From Mucilaginibacter robiniae (lineage in GTDB: Bacteria > Bacteroidota > Bacteroidia > Sphingobacteriales > Sphingobacteriaceae), in NCBI RefSeq assembly GCF_012849215.1, contig NZ_CP051682.1, positions 372,001 to 436,000 on the forward strand: DNA of 64,000 nt, written 5' to 3'. This document shows, one piece after another, positions 54,036-62,900 of this stretch. The notes beneath the pieces were generated by a model that was not told the origin of the DNA, did not search any database, and worked only from the letters and a program-made list of their open reading frames with translations. The stretch's first letter is position 1, and every line of letters starts with the position of its first letter. The position numbers and the translations under genes were made by a program.

Positions 54036-54093
54036 AGTTTATAAGCACGAAACGGCGAACCTTTACAAGTTCGCCGTTTCGTGCTTATAAACT
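54036..54093 (+). terminator. Long perfect hairpin after leuS
   Basis: Perfect 25-bp arms (54036-54060 and 54069-54093) with an 8-base loop, starting 11 bp after the leuS stop. There is no T-run, so it is an atypical terminator or another structured element. Confidence 0.65.
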
Positions 54094-54131
54094 AATATGC
54101 TATGACTACAAAAATACTATTAGCTACAATA

Positions 54132-54971
54132 TTACAGTTGCATAGAAAACTGCAATCCTAAAGCACCATCCTGGTAAGAAGGTAATAACATGGAGTTGCT
54201 GTACTTTTTCTTTTTTAGCTCAGCTGGTAAACCGTTGTTCTTTTTATCTTTTTTGTCGCTGAATAGTGCATTCCGGATATAAGGATATAGTAAGTAAGCA
54301 CCTTTAGTAGATAATATACCAAAGCCTGCACCTGCCACCACGTCGCTAAACCAATGGTCTTGATGGTAAATACGAAATATGCCGGTAGTTGTAGCAAACG
54401 AATAACCGATAACACTATAGATAATGGAGTTACCGCTCAGCTCCTGAGACATAAATTCAGCATTCAAAAAAGCATTACTGGTATGGCCTGATGGGAAAGA
54501 TAACCGGTTGAACTGATTAGGCCTTAACCTATGAGTGGAATGTTTGAGCGTACTTAGAACAATGTGCATCATTCCTTGAGACATGGTATAAATAAGCGTT
54601 CGGTCTACAAAGGTGTTCTTGCCATGAACGCCTACCAGGTTAACGCCATAGGTTAAGATAACGGGTGCATACTGAAAGTAATTTTCCAGGTTACTACGCG
54701 TAACTATGTTATGCTTTGCAGCCTGGTTATACAGGTAACGATCCCACCCCCTCAAAGGCTTAATGTAAAAAGATGATATACCATACCCTACTAAAGCCGC
54801 TGGTGGTATTAAGGAAGCAAATTTGCTGTGCAAATGCTGCACCGTGTCGGGTGCTGTAAAAAGATCTTTCTTTAAAGTATCAGGAATATTCTTCTTCGTG
54901 GTATCACTAGATTGCTGCGCCTGAACTTCAAAAGTAACTAAGCAGAATAATAAGTAGAATAGCTTTTTCAA
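54132..54971 (-). CDS. PAP2-family phosphatase
   Basis: 279-residue membrane phosphatase with a signal peptide (cleavage after VQA near residue 18). PAP2 motifs: HRLRPNQFNRLSFPSGHTS contains motifs 1 and 2 close together, and FRIYHQDHWFSDVVAGAGFG is motif 3, with the His and Asp. Start is a TTG codon at 54971 (KKLFYLLFCLVTFEVQAQ follows); no in-frame ATG is near. The third PAP2 in this window. The last 40 residues are basic and probably cytoplasmic or periplasmic tail. Confidence 0.88.
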   Translation of the reverse strand: MKKLFYLLFCLVTFEVQAQQSSDTTKKNIPDTLKKDLFTAPDTVQHLHSKFASLIPPAALVGYGISSFYIKPLRGWDRYLYNQAAKHNIVTRSNLENYFQYAPVILTYGVNLVGVHGKNTFVDRTLIYTMSQGMMHIVLSTLKHSTHRLRPNQFNRLSFPSGHTSNAFLNAEFMSQELSGNSIIYSVIGYSFATTTGIFRIYHQDHWFSDVVAGAGFGILSTKGAYLLYPYIRNALFSDKKDKKNNGLPAELKKKKYSNSMLLPSYQDGALGLQFSMQL

Positions 54972-55102
54972 TAAATACGATATAGGTTTAACAATGATGA
55001 TTTCTAACTTTTCATAAGTGCAAACTCAACCTAATTGTTTGTTAATTTTTAACAATTAATTAAAGTACAGCATTATAACCTGTTACTTACTAAAGTAAAT
55101 AA

Positions 55103-55135
55103 CAAAAGGCTGCCCAGTTAGGAGCAGCCTTTTGT
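55103..55135 (-). terminator. Terminator of katE
   Basis: 10-bp stem AAAAGGCTGC / GCAGCCTTTT (55103-55112 and 55124-55133) downstream of the catalase stop on the minus strand. A separate AATTGTT / AACAATT inverted repeat lies at 55035-55058. Confidence 0.85.
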
Positions 55136-55159
55136 ATAAATAAGCACCTGTAAATTTAA

Positions 55160-56755
55160 TTAATAAGGCTTTGCATCATGCGATACTTCCTGAGCTTGCT
55201 GAACAGCTTCATCAGAATGTTTGTTGCCGATTGGGCCTTTAGAAACGTTGCCTTCAGCTAAGCATTTCTGAATACCTTCTGCTACTAAACGGCCATATTC
55301 AGGATCACAGTTGGTGAACAACTCAATCATTTTATCTTGAATACGTTTATCAACAGGCGCCAATGTGCTCGACAAATTGTTGATCAAATCCTGACGCTCC
55401 CATTCTTCAAACGCATGGAAACGCTCGCCTGCTTGTTTAAAGTTGTTCTGACGATCGATTTTCTTGCGTACCAGTTTAGCAGTGTACTGCGGTTCATAAT
55501 CAGCACCGGCTTTAGGCGCTTCCTTCAATGGGTCAAGAGTTGATGGCTCGTAGTTTACGTGCCCGCTTTGGCCTTGTGCTGCATCTACATGGTAAGCCAT
55601 TTGGCCATCGCGCTGGTTCGTAGCTACGTGAGTTTTTGGCGAGTTGATCGGCAATTGCAGATAATTAGAACCTACACGGTAACGCTGAGTATCAGAATAA
55701 GAGAAAGTACGACCTTGCAACATTTTATCGTCAGAGAAATCCAGACCATCTACTAATACACCGGTACCGAAAGCAGACTGTTCCACCTCAGCGAAATAGT
55801 TTTGCGGATTACGGTTTAAAGTCATTTTACCCACTTTCAGGAATGGGAACTGATCTTCTGGCCAGATTTTAGTATCATCCAGCGGATCGAAATCCAATTC
55901 AGGATGCTCATCATCGCTCATTACTTGTACACATAGCTCCCATTCAGGGTAGTTGCCTTGCTCAATAGCATCATACAAATCCTGAGTAGCATGGTTGAAA
56001 TTTTTAGCTTGGATAGCCTGAGCATCTTCCTGGGTCAGGTTTTTAATACCTTGTAATGGCTCCCAATGGTATTTTACTAGTACAGCAACACCTTCTTTAT
56101 TAACCATTTTGTAGGTATTTACACCAGAACCCTGCATTTGACGATAGTTGCCCGGAATACCCCATGGTGAAAACAAGAAGGTAATCATGTGCATAGCTTC
56201 AGGCGTATTGTTGATAAAGTCAAAAATACGTTCGCCATCCTGACGGTTAGTAATCGGGTCTGGTTTGAAAGCATGTACCAGGTCAGGGAACTTCATCGCA
56301 TCACGAATAAAGAACACTTTCAGGTTGTTACCTACCAAATCCCAGTTACCATCTTCAGTATAAAACTTAACGGCAAAACCACGTGGGTCACGCAGGGTTT
56401 CAGGTGAATGACCACCATGAATTACTGATGAAAAACGTACAAATACCGGCGTTTGCATTCCCTTTTCCTGGAACAGCTTAGCGCGGGTATATTTTGAAGC
56501 TGGCTCATCACCTATAGTGCCATAAGCTTCGAATACGCCGTGTGCACCTGCACCACGTGCGTGTACTACGCGCTCAGGAATGCGTTCACGATCAAAGTGA
56601 GATATTTTTTCTAAGAACTGGTAATTTTCCAGCGTAGCAGGACCACGATTACCGATGGTGCGCAGGTTCTGATTATCAGTAACCGGATGCCCCTGGCGAG
56701 TAGTCAAGGTTTTGTTACCCTGGCCATTCTGGTTTGAATTTTCTTGCTCAATCAT
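55160..56755 (-). CDS. katE: Catalase (heme, monofunctional)
   Basis: 531-residue heme catalase that splits H2O2. Distal His65 in [13 protein letters not shown]; the distal Asn in [35 protein letters not shown]; and the proximal Tyr in [20 protein letters not shown]. Length fits a small-subunit (about 500-530 residue) enzyme, not the large HPII type, so the symbol only marks the family. No signal peptide, so cytoplasmic. The 295-bp AT-rich upstream region (56756-57049) holds no gene and no clear promoter box. Confidence 0.95.
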   Translation of the reverse strand: MIEQENSNQNGQGNKTLTTRQGHPVTDNQNLRTIGNRGPATLENYQFLEKISHFDRERIPERVVHARGAGAHGVFEAYGTIGDEPASKYTRAKLFQEKGMQTPVFVRFSSVIHGGHSPETLRDPRGFAVKFYTEDGNWDLVGNNLKVFFIRDAMKFPDLVHAFKPDPITNRQDGERIFDFINNTPEAMHMITFLFSPWGIPGNYRQMQGSGVNTYKMVNKEGVAVLVKYHWEPLQGIKNLTQEDAQAIQAKNFNHATQDLYDAIEQGNYPEWELCVQVMSDDEHPELDFDPLDDTKIWPEDQFPFLKVGKMTLNRNPQNYFAEVEQSAFGTGVLVDGLDFSDDKMLQGRTFSYSDTQRYRVGSNYLQLPINSPKTHVATNQRDGQMAYHVDAAQGQSGHVNYEPSTLDPLKEAPKAGADYEPQYTAKLVRKKIDRQNNFKQAGERFHAFEEWERQDLINNLSSTLAPVDKRIQDKMIELFTNCDPEYGRLVAEGIQKCLAEGNVSKGPIGNKHSDEAVQQAQEVSHDAKPY

Positions 56756-57049
56756 ACTTCAGGTTTTTATATATTTTTAATAAGCGTATTATATATTGAT
56801 TATTAATTGCAGTGTGTTATTTTATCATTCACTTTATTAAATCTGCAATGCGTTAATCGTTATTTGCTTTATTTAATGTAAAAGTACAAGGCTGAGATGG
56901 AATAGTTTACGGTATAAAACAATAAGATGATGTATAAATTCTATCGATAAGAAAATAGAAACACTATATGATTTATTTATACTGATACTGATTTATAAAT
57001 TTAAAAAGATAAGACGTTTATTTTATTATTAATTACCCCCATAATAACG

Positions 57050-57090
57050 AAAGGCTGCCATCAATGGTTTCACCATTAGGCAGCCTTTTT
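57050..57090 (-). terminator. Terminator of the TonB receptor gene
   Basis: Stem AAAGGCTGCC / GGCAGCCTTT (57050-57059 and 57078-57087) with the nested pair ATGGT / ACCAT and a T-run, 23 bp after the stop at 57114 on the minus strand. Confidence 0.9.
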
Positions 57091-57113
57091 AAACAAAAAA
57101 GTATTAAAAGAAA

Positions 57114-59909
57114 TTAGAAATCCAACGACAATCTGGTAAACAGGAACCTACCATTAAAGCCAAACTGCTGGGCGGTACGTGACCATAAAAAGCGGCCTGA
57201 GCTTTGGTTAGCAGCCGATGTATTATCCGGATAAATATCAAACAGGTTGTTGGCACCTACGGTTAAGTTCAAGTTTTTCACCACACGGTAACTCGCACTT
57301 ACATCAGTTACCACTTTACCATGGTAAACATCCTGTGCAGATACTACGTTGGTCGCTTCGGTAACTTTACCAAAGTACACGCCCCGAGCAAAAAAGTTCC
57401 ACTTGTTAATGCCATAGTTCAATGACAGGTTTACTTTGGTTTGCGGCACTGCCGATTCCAGGTAGATACGGCTGGCATCATCAAAGTAGGTGCTTTCTTT
57501 ACCTGCCAGCAAAGCTGAAGTATGCACATTACCACGTAAATCTGTTTTAGCAAAAGTGCCTGATAAATCGGCGCGCAAGCTGCCTGTTGCAATACGGTGG
57601 CTATAAGTCAACACAGCATCAATACCACGGGTACGGGTATCAATGGCATTGGCAAAAAAGCGAGCTGTTGTGGCATTAGCCAAACGCAAAATATTGGCAA
57701 TTTCCTGATCTTGCGTTGATGCCGTACTACTAGAGTTGCCGGTAAATTGGCCGGTATAAATAATGCGGTTATTGATATCAATTAAGTAACCATCAACGGT
57801 TAACTTGAAATCGCCAACATTACTGGTAAAGCCCAAGCTGTAGTTGTGCGATGTTTCTTGTTTTAATTTAGGAATACCCAACAACTCAGCTATTCGACTG
57901 TCATTCCGGAACGTGCCTGATTCTACAAACTGCCCGTTGCTAAAGATGGTAGAAGTAGCACTAAAATAACGTTGTTGTAAAGAAGGTGCTCTGAAGCCGG
58001 TACTGGCAGCACCGCGCAATACAAAGTAATCAGAAAACTTGTAACGGCTGGCTACTTTCCAGTTCAGGGTTGAACCAAAATCCGAGTAGTTTTCGAACCG
58101 TAAAGCACCATCTATCAAAAACTGCTTGGTAAAGTTGATTTCAGCATCACCATAAGCGGCTACTGATGTACGTGAAGCATTTACTGCATTATCAGGACTA
58201 AAGCCCGGAAAGCCTTGCGCTCCACCAGCTAATGCCGAACCATTAGCTGCAAACAAGGTAGAAACATTGCCTTGCGGGTTAGGAACCAAAATAGCTTTAC
58301 CGGTAGCATCAGTACCTACGTTAAGCGCATTACCATAGTTAGTGTATGAGGCAGGTTCGCCAGCAATAATCTGATAATTTTCATAGCGGTGTTCAGCGCC
58401 GAAAGCCAAATTTAAGCCACTTAGAATATGATTGTAATAACGGCTCAAATCCAGGTTAGTGGTGTTTTGCTTGAACACATAGCCACCATCTGTAAAAGAT
58501 GTAGCTGAAGCCGTTTGCTGTGAAGCATTCAGAGTGTTGATGGTATGAAAATCTAATGTATTCTGCCCGAAAGTATTACTTAAATCCACTTTCCAAGCCC
58601 CTAAATGACCGCGAATACCAGCCGCTATGGATTGGTCGTGATTATCGGTAGCAATAATCGGCAAAAAGCCATTTGGGTAAACAGTAGCATTGGTTTGCGT
58701 GAGCTGCGAGGGTACGCGGTAAAACGCTGCCGACTCACCATGACGGTAGTTTAAGCCACCGAAAGCATATACTTCGGCACTATCCCCCACAGGTACTGAA
58801 GAGTTAAAGAATAAACTCCCGCCCCTATTAGCCGACTGCCCCACACGTGAATTGAAATCAGACCGGTTCAGACCGCGTTTAGCCAGTTCAGCATCGGTAA
58901 TATCTTTACCTGTAGGTGAGCCGGGCACTGTCGCTAATGATGGGTCGTTATAATCTGTAAAGATAGTACCCGTAAACTCGCGCATGCGGTTGGTATAAGC
59001 CCGCTGATCGTATGAACCCGCCATATTAACGAATCCACCTTTTTTACCCAGTGGTAAACCATAGTTTAGGTTGGCTTGTACCTGGCCGCCATCAAAGGTT
59101 TTACCTGCTTCGGTATGGCGTGAGTCATAGCCGCCGGTAGTTACATTAGCACTTAGCTTGTTTACTTGGTCATCCAGAATAATGTTAATTACACCGGCAA
59201 TCGCATCTGAGCCATATTGTGCCGAAGCACCATCGCGCAAAATTTCGATACGTTTAATAGCAGCAGTTGGAATAGCATTTAAATCCGTTCCGACAGAACC
59301 TTTACCAAAACTACCATTGATGTTAATGAGCGAGGTAGTGTGGCGGCGTTTACCATTAATTAATACCAGTACCTGGTCTGGACCTAAACCACGTAAGGAT
59401 GCAGGGTCGATGTGGTCAGTACCGTCCGAGATGGTTTGTATACTGGCGTTAAAAGAAGGCGCTACATAATTCAATATCTGGTTCAAGGTAACCTGCGGAC
59501 CAGACTGGGCAATCTTTTTAAGATCTACCACATCTACCGGTACTGGCGTATTCATCTGCGAACGAGGCCGTCCGCGTGAACCCAATACCACCACTTCGTT
59601 CAAATTACCTAGCGCATTCAGGGTAAAATCCAGCGCAAGGTTTTGTCCTTCGGCAAGGGTCGTATCCTTTTGAATGGTTTGGTAACCGATGTAGCTGGCA
59701 ATAACCGTAACAGCACCGGGTTTGACGTTCAAAGTATAATGCCCATCAACATCAGTAGTAGTGCCTGCCGTTTGGCCGCGTAAAGCCACCGTGGCACCAA
59801 TTAAAGGCTGTGCAGCCTGATCGCGGATGATACCGCTAATGGTTTGCGCATGAGCCGATAACTGCCACAAGCTTAACCATAAAACAAGAACAACGTAAAC
59901 TTTTTTCAT
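57114..59909 (-). CDS. TonB-dependent receptor
   Basis: 931-residue outer-membrane receptor. Signal peptide 1-21 (AHA then QT), a carboxypeptidase-like regulatory beta-sandwich (22-110: SGIIRDQAAQPLIGATVAL, YTLNVKPGAVTV), a plug domain (about 115-260: LNEVVVLGSRGRP, IEILRDGASAQYGSDAIAGV) and a large beta-barrel ending in the terminal Phe (FTRLSLDF), as required for outer-membrane insertion. The substrate is unknown; it lacks an adjacent SusD gene, so it is not a classic glycan receptor. The leader contains a Cys-rich 35-codon frame and a hairpin. Divergent from a second receptor gene. Confidence 0.95.
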   Translation of the reverse strand: MKKVYVVLVLWLSLWQLSAHAQTISGIIRDQAAQPLIGATVALRGQTAGTTTDVDGHYTLNVKPGAVTVIASYIGYQTIQKDTTLAEGQNLALDFTLNALGNLNEVVVLGSRGRPRSQMNTPVPVDVVDLKKIAQSGPQVTLNQILNYVAPSFNASIQTISDGTDHIDPASLRGLGPDQVLVLINGKRRHTTSLININGSFGKGSVGTDLNAIPTAAIKRIEILRDGASAQYGSDAIAGVINIILDDQVNKLSANVTTGGYDSRHTEAGKTFDGGQVQANLNYGLPLGKKGGFVNMAGSYDQRAYTNRMREFTGTIFTDYNDPSLATVPGSPTGKDITDAELAKRGLNRSDFNSRVGQSANRGGSLFFNSSVPVGDSAEVYAFGGLNYRHGESAAFYRVPSQLTQTNATVYPNGFLPIIATDNHDQSIAAGIRGHLGAWKVDLSNTFGQNTLDFHTINTLNASQQTASATSFTDGGYVFKQNTTNLDLSRYYNHILSGLNLAFGAEHRYENYQIIAGEPASYTNYGNALNVGTDATGKAILVPNPQGNVSTLFAANGSALAGGAQGFPGFSPDNAVNASRTSVAAYGDAEINFTKQFLIDGALRFENYSDFGSTLNWKVASRYKFSDYFVLRGAASTGFRAPSLQQRYFSATSTIFSNGQFVESGTFRNDSRIAELLGIPKLKQETSHNYSLGFTSNVGDFKLTVDGYLIDINNRIIYTGQFTGNSSSTASTQDQEIANILRLANATTARFFANAIDTRTRGIDAVLTYSHRIATGSLRADLSGTFAKTDLRGNVHTSALLAGKESTYFDDASRIYLESAVPQTKVNLSLNYGINKWNFFARGVYFGKVTEATNVVSAQDVYHGKVVTDVSASYRVVKNLNLTVGANNLFDIYPDNTSAANQSSGRFLWSRTAQQFGFNGRFLFTRLSLDF

Positions 59910-59986
59910 ATAGATAAAAGAATAATTAAAAATACCCGCCGCGTTAGCGAAAGGAAAACCATTAAAATTGTAACTGGGAAAGTATT

Positions 59987-60007
59987 GGAGATGTTTAGCT
60001 CATCTCC
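59987..60007 (-). promoter_or_regulatory. Leader hairpin between the Cys-rich uORF and the receptor
   Basis: Perfect 7-bp stem GGAGATG / CATCTCC in the mRNA (60007-60001 with 59993-59987), loop AGCTAAA, 15 bp after the uORF stop. The preceding CTCTCC (60014-60009) can pair with part of the same GGAGAT, so two folds compete weakly. The distance to the receptor ATG is about 78 bp. Confidence 0.5.
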
Positions 60008-60022
60008 TGGAGAGTAACTAAA

Positions 60023-60130
60023 CTATAGGGTGATAGTATATGCACCAAGGCACAGGCAACAGCAACAAGCCATACCCATCATAGCATAAGCCTGACGAGT
60101 GATAGTTGTATATGTGCTATTTGCTTTCAT
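60023..60130 (-). CDS. Cys-rich 35-residue leader peptide (candidate uORF)
   Basis: A 36-codon frame from ATG (60130) to TAG (60023), 113 bp before the TonB-receptor ATG on the same strand. It starts MKANSTYTTITRQ and ends with a hydrophobic part containing MACCCCLCLG, so five of six consecutive residues are cysteine. Ordered codon use, placement in a leader and the following hairpin make chance less likely. I infer a regulatory peptide: ribosome progress through the Cys codons, or metal binding by the nascent peptide, would change expression of the receptor. Cys-rich upstream frames controlling TonB receptors by copper are known (CruR in Bordetella), but this sequence is not evidently homologous. 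The remaining spacer (60131-60314) shows no other gene. Confidence 0.55.
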   Translation of the reverse strand: MKANSTYTTITRQAYAMMGMACCCCLCLGAYTITL

Positions 60131-60314
60131 TATTGAACTGCGAATATAAAGGCTGTTTCTTCTAATTTAAAAAAAACTTCAATTAATTAATACTTCATGA
60201 CAAAACCACCTGCTGATGTACTCTTTTGGTTACAATAGTAGGTTGACAAAATAAAACCTCATTTTTGCTGTAACAATTGATTAAACATTTAATCTTATTA
60301 CCAAAATCATATTA

Positions 60315-62840
60315 ATGAAACGTATTTTTTTACTTTTTGCTTTTTTCTGTTTTGTACTGTCGGCCAAGGCGCAGTTTGGTGCATCAGGTGGTGGCTCTGG
60401 CATTACCGGCCGTATATCGGGTACCGTGATTGACTCGGTAACTAAAAAACCACTTGATTATGCTACCGTAAGTATTTTCAGGAGTGGTGGTAAAGCGCCA
60501 TTGAACGGTGTACTTACCGACGATAAAGGAAACTTTAAATTAAATAATATTGCGCCAGGTAACTATAAAATTACCGTATCTTTTATTGGATATCCTACCA
60601 AAACTATTGATCCGGTAACTACCACCCCTGGCAAGCCCGACAAAAACATGGGCGACGTAATTGTAGCCCCAAGCAGCCGCGCTTTGAAAGAAGTAGTGGT
60701 AGCCGGACAAACACCAGTTATTGAAAACAAGATTGATAAAATTGTTTTCAATGCTGAAAAGGATATTACTTCAACCGGCGGTAATGCTACTGATATTTTG
60801 CGTAAAGTGCCTTTAGTATCGGTTGATATGGATGGTAATGTATCGTTGCGCGGCGATCAAAACGTTCGTGTATTAATTAATGGTAAGCCATCAGGTGCTT
60901 TGTCAACCAGCTTAGCAGATGTGCTGCGTACCATTCCTGCCGATCAGATTAAAAACATTGAAGTTATCACTTCTCCTTCAGCCAAATATGACGCTGAAGG
61001 CTCAGGTGGTATTATCAACATTGTCACCAAAAGCCGTAATGTATCGGGGCTTAATGGCTCGGTAAGCGGTGGTGTAGGTACTCGTCAAAACAATGGTAAC
61101 GTTAACTTAAACTACAAACAAAATCGTTTTAGTTTGTCGGGTAACCTGGGTACCAACTTTGCATGGCCACAAAATTCATTAGTTGATTTTTACAGCGAAC
61201 GTGGCACCAACATCACTACACAGCATTCTGAATCTAAGACCAAGCGTTTTGGTACTATCGGTTCGGTTACTGGTGGATATGATTTTAACGAGTATAACAG
61301 CATTACTTCTACTATCAGAATTAATGGTGGCGGCATGAGAAACAATGGTAATACCGCAAGCACTAACAACTTATTTACAAACAGCCCTAACTATAACAGT
61401 AATAACTATAGTAAAGCTTCATTCAGCGGGTTTGACTGGAATGCTGATTACACGCATAAATTCAAAAAGAAAGATGAAGAGTTGACTGTTGCAGGCCAGT
61501 GGAGCCACAGCAAGGTAAATACTGATTATTCAACCTTGTACAGTAATGTAACTACTGATTACTTACGTTATGTACCAAACCAAATGGGTAGTAATGATGG
61601 TAAGAACGATGAATATACCGCTCAAGCTGACTATACGTTACCTATTAACAAAAACATAAAATTGGAAGCAGGTGGTAAAAGTATTTTCCGCCGCCTGAAT
61701 AGTAACTCAGATGTTTATCGCCAGAATTTGAACCAAGGTCCATTCTTGTTAAATGATACCTCATCATACAAATATGATTACAATCAGGATGTGTACGCAG
61801 GTTATACTGTGTTAAGCTTTAGCCTGCCTAAAAACTATTCGTTACAAGTAGGTGGACGTGTTGAAAACACTCAAATTAAAGGTGACCCTAACAATGCTAC
61901 TCAGCCTAGCTTAAAACCATTTAGTAACTCCTATACTACTTTTGTACCTAGCTTTATTTTATCTAAAACGTTAAAAAACAACAATACATTAAAGCTAACT
62001 TACAACAAACGTATACAACGCCCTAGCTTAAACTACCTGAATCCATTTATTAACAAAGCCAATGCGGATAACCAAACCCAAGGTACACCAACCTTGTCAC
62101 CGGAAATTACCCAAACTATTGAGTTAGGTTACACAGCATTCATCAAAAGCTCGGTTATCAATGTATCGGCTTATTACAAGCACACCAGTGATTTAATTGA
62201 AGGCATAGCTATATCAACTTATGATGCTGATTTAGACAGAACTGTAACCCGTACCAATTACCTTAATATTGGTAAAAACAACTCGGTAGGTGCCAGCTTC
62301 TTTGGTTCAGTAAATCCAATCAAAATCTTAACTATCAGAGCAAGTGCCAACGTTTATACTTATGATCCTAATGCAATTTATGCAGAAGCTTTAAGCTCAA
62401 GCACCAGCACTTATGTTCAGTACAACATTTTTTCAAGTGCTTCATTAACCTTGAAAAAAGGCTTATCGGTTGAAGGTTTTGGTGTATTCAATTCGGCTCG
62501 CCGTACTATTCAAGGTAAAAACCCGGCATTTAATATTTACGGTTTTGGCTTAAAGAAAGAAGTAGTTGCTAAAAAACTTACTTTAGGTTTAAACGCACTA
62601 TCACCTTTCCAGAAATACCTGCATTTGAATACCAATATTGCTAATGCTAACCTGAAGCAGATACAAACTATTTCATACCCAATTCGCTCATTCGGTGTAT
62701 CATTAACTTACAACTTTGGTAAAATTTCTTATGGTCAGCAAACCAAGAAGAAAGGTGTTAATAATGACGACTTGATGCAAGGCGGCGACCAAAACGGTGG
62801 CGGTATGCAAGGTGGCGGCAGCGGAACACCACAGCGCTAA
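60315..62840 (+). CDS. TonB-dependent receptor-like outer-membrane beta-barrel protein
   Basis: 841-residue outer-membrane protein. Signal peptide (cleavage after AKA, about residue 20), a carboxypeptidase-regulatory-like domain (about 30-105: GRISGTVIDSVTKKPLDYAT, GNFKLNNIAPGNYKITVSFI), a plug (about 120-235: VVVAGQTPVIENKIDKIVF, IEVITSPSAKYDAEGSGGII), and a barrel of the OMP_b-brl_3 type to about 800. The last 40 residues are Gln/Gly-rich (GGDQNGGGMQGGGSGTPQR) and follow the final strand. No SusD partner. Such proteins often respond to stress or transport peptides or metals, but the substrate is unknown. Divergent from the other receptor. Confidence 0.92.
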   Translation: MKRIFLLFAFFCFVLSAKAQFGASGGGSGITGRISGTVIDSVTKKPLDYATVSIFRSGGKAPLNGVLTDDKGNFKLNNIAPGNYKITVSFIGYPTKTIDPVTTTPGKPDKNMGDVIVAPSSRALKEVVVAGQTPVIENKIDKIVFNAEKDITSTGGNATDILRKVPLVSVDMDGNVSLRGDQNVRVLINGKPSGALSTSLADVLRTIPADQIKNIEVITSPSAKYDAEGSGGIINIVTKSRNVSGLNGSVSGGVGTRQNNGNVNLNYKQNRFSLSGNLGTNFAWPQNSLVDFYSERGTNITTQHSESKTKRFGTIGSVTGGYDFNEYNSITSTIRINGGGMRNNGNTASTNNLFTNSPNYNSNNYSKASFSGFDWNADYTHKFKKKDEELTVAGQWSHSKVNTDYSTLYSNVTTDYLRYVPNQMGSNDGKNDEYTAQADYTLPINKNIKLEAGGKSIFRRLNSNSDVYRQNLNQGPFLLNDTSSYKYDYNQDVYAGYTVLSFSLPKNYSLQVGGRVENTQIKGDPNNATQPSLKPFSNSYTTFVPSFILSKTLKNNNTLKLTYNKRIQRPSLNYLNPFINKANADNQTQGTPTLSPEITQTIELGYTAFIKSSVINVSAYYKHTSDLIEGIAISTYDADLDRTVTRTNYLNIGKNNSVGASFFGSVNPIKILTIRASANVYTYDPNAIYAEALSSSTSTYVQYNIFSSASLTLKKGLSVEGFGVFNSARRTIQGKNPAFNIYGFGLKKEVVAKKLTLGLNALSPFQKYLHLNTNIANANLKQIQTISYPIRSFGVSLTYNFGKISYGQQTKKKGVNNDDLMQGGDQNGGGMQGGGSGTPQR

Positions 62841-62861
62841 TTCAAACCTCAACTTTATCAT

Positions 62862-62897
62862 AAAAAGAGCCCTGTTGAAATCAACAGGGCTCTTTTT
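62862..62897. terminator. Bidirectional terminator
   Basis: Perfect 17-bp stem (62862-62878 and 62881-62897, core AGAGCCCTGTTGA) with A- and T-runs, between convergent genes. Confidence 0.95.
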
Positions 62898-62900
62898 CGT

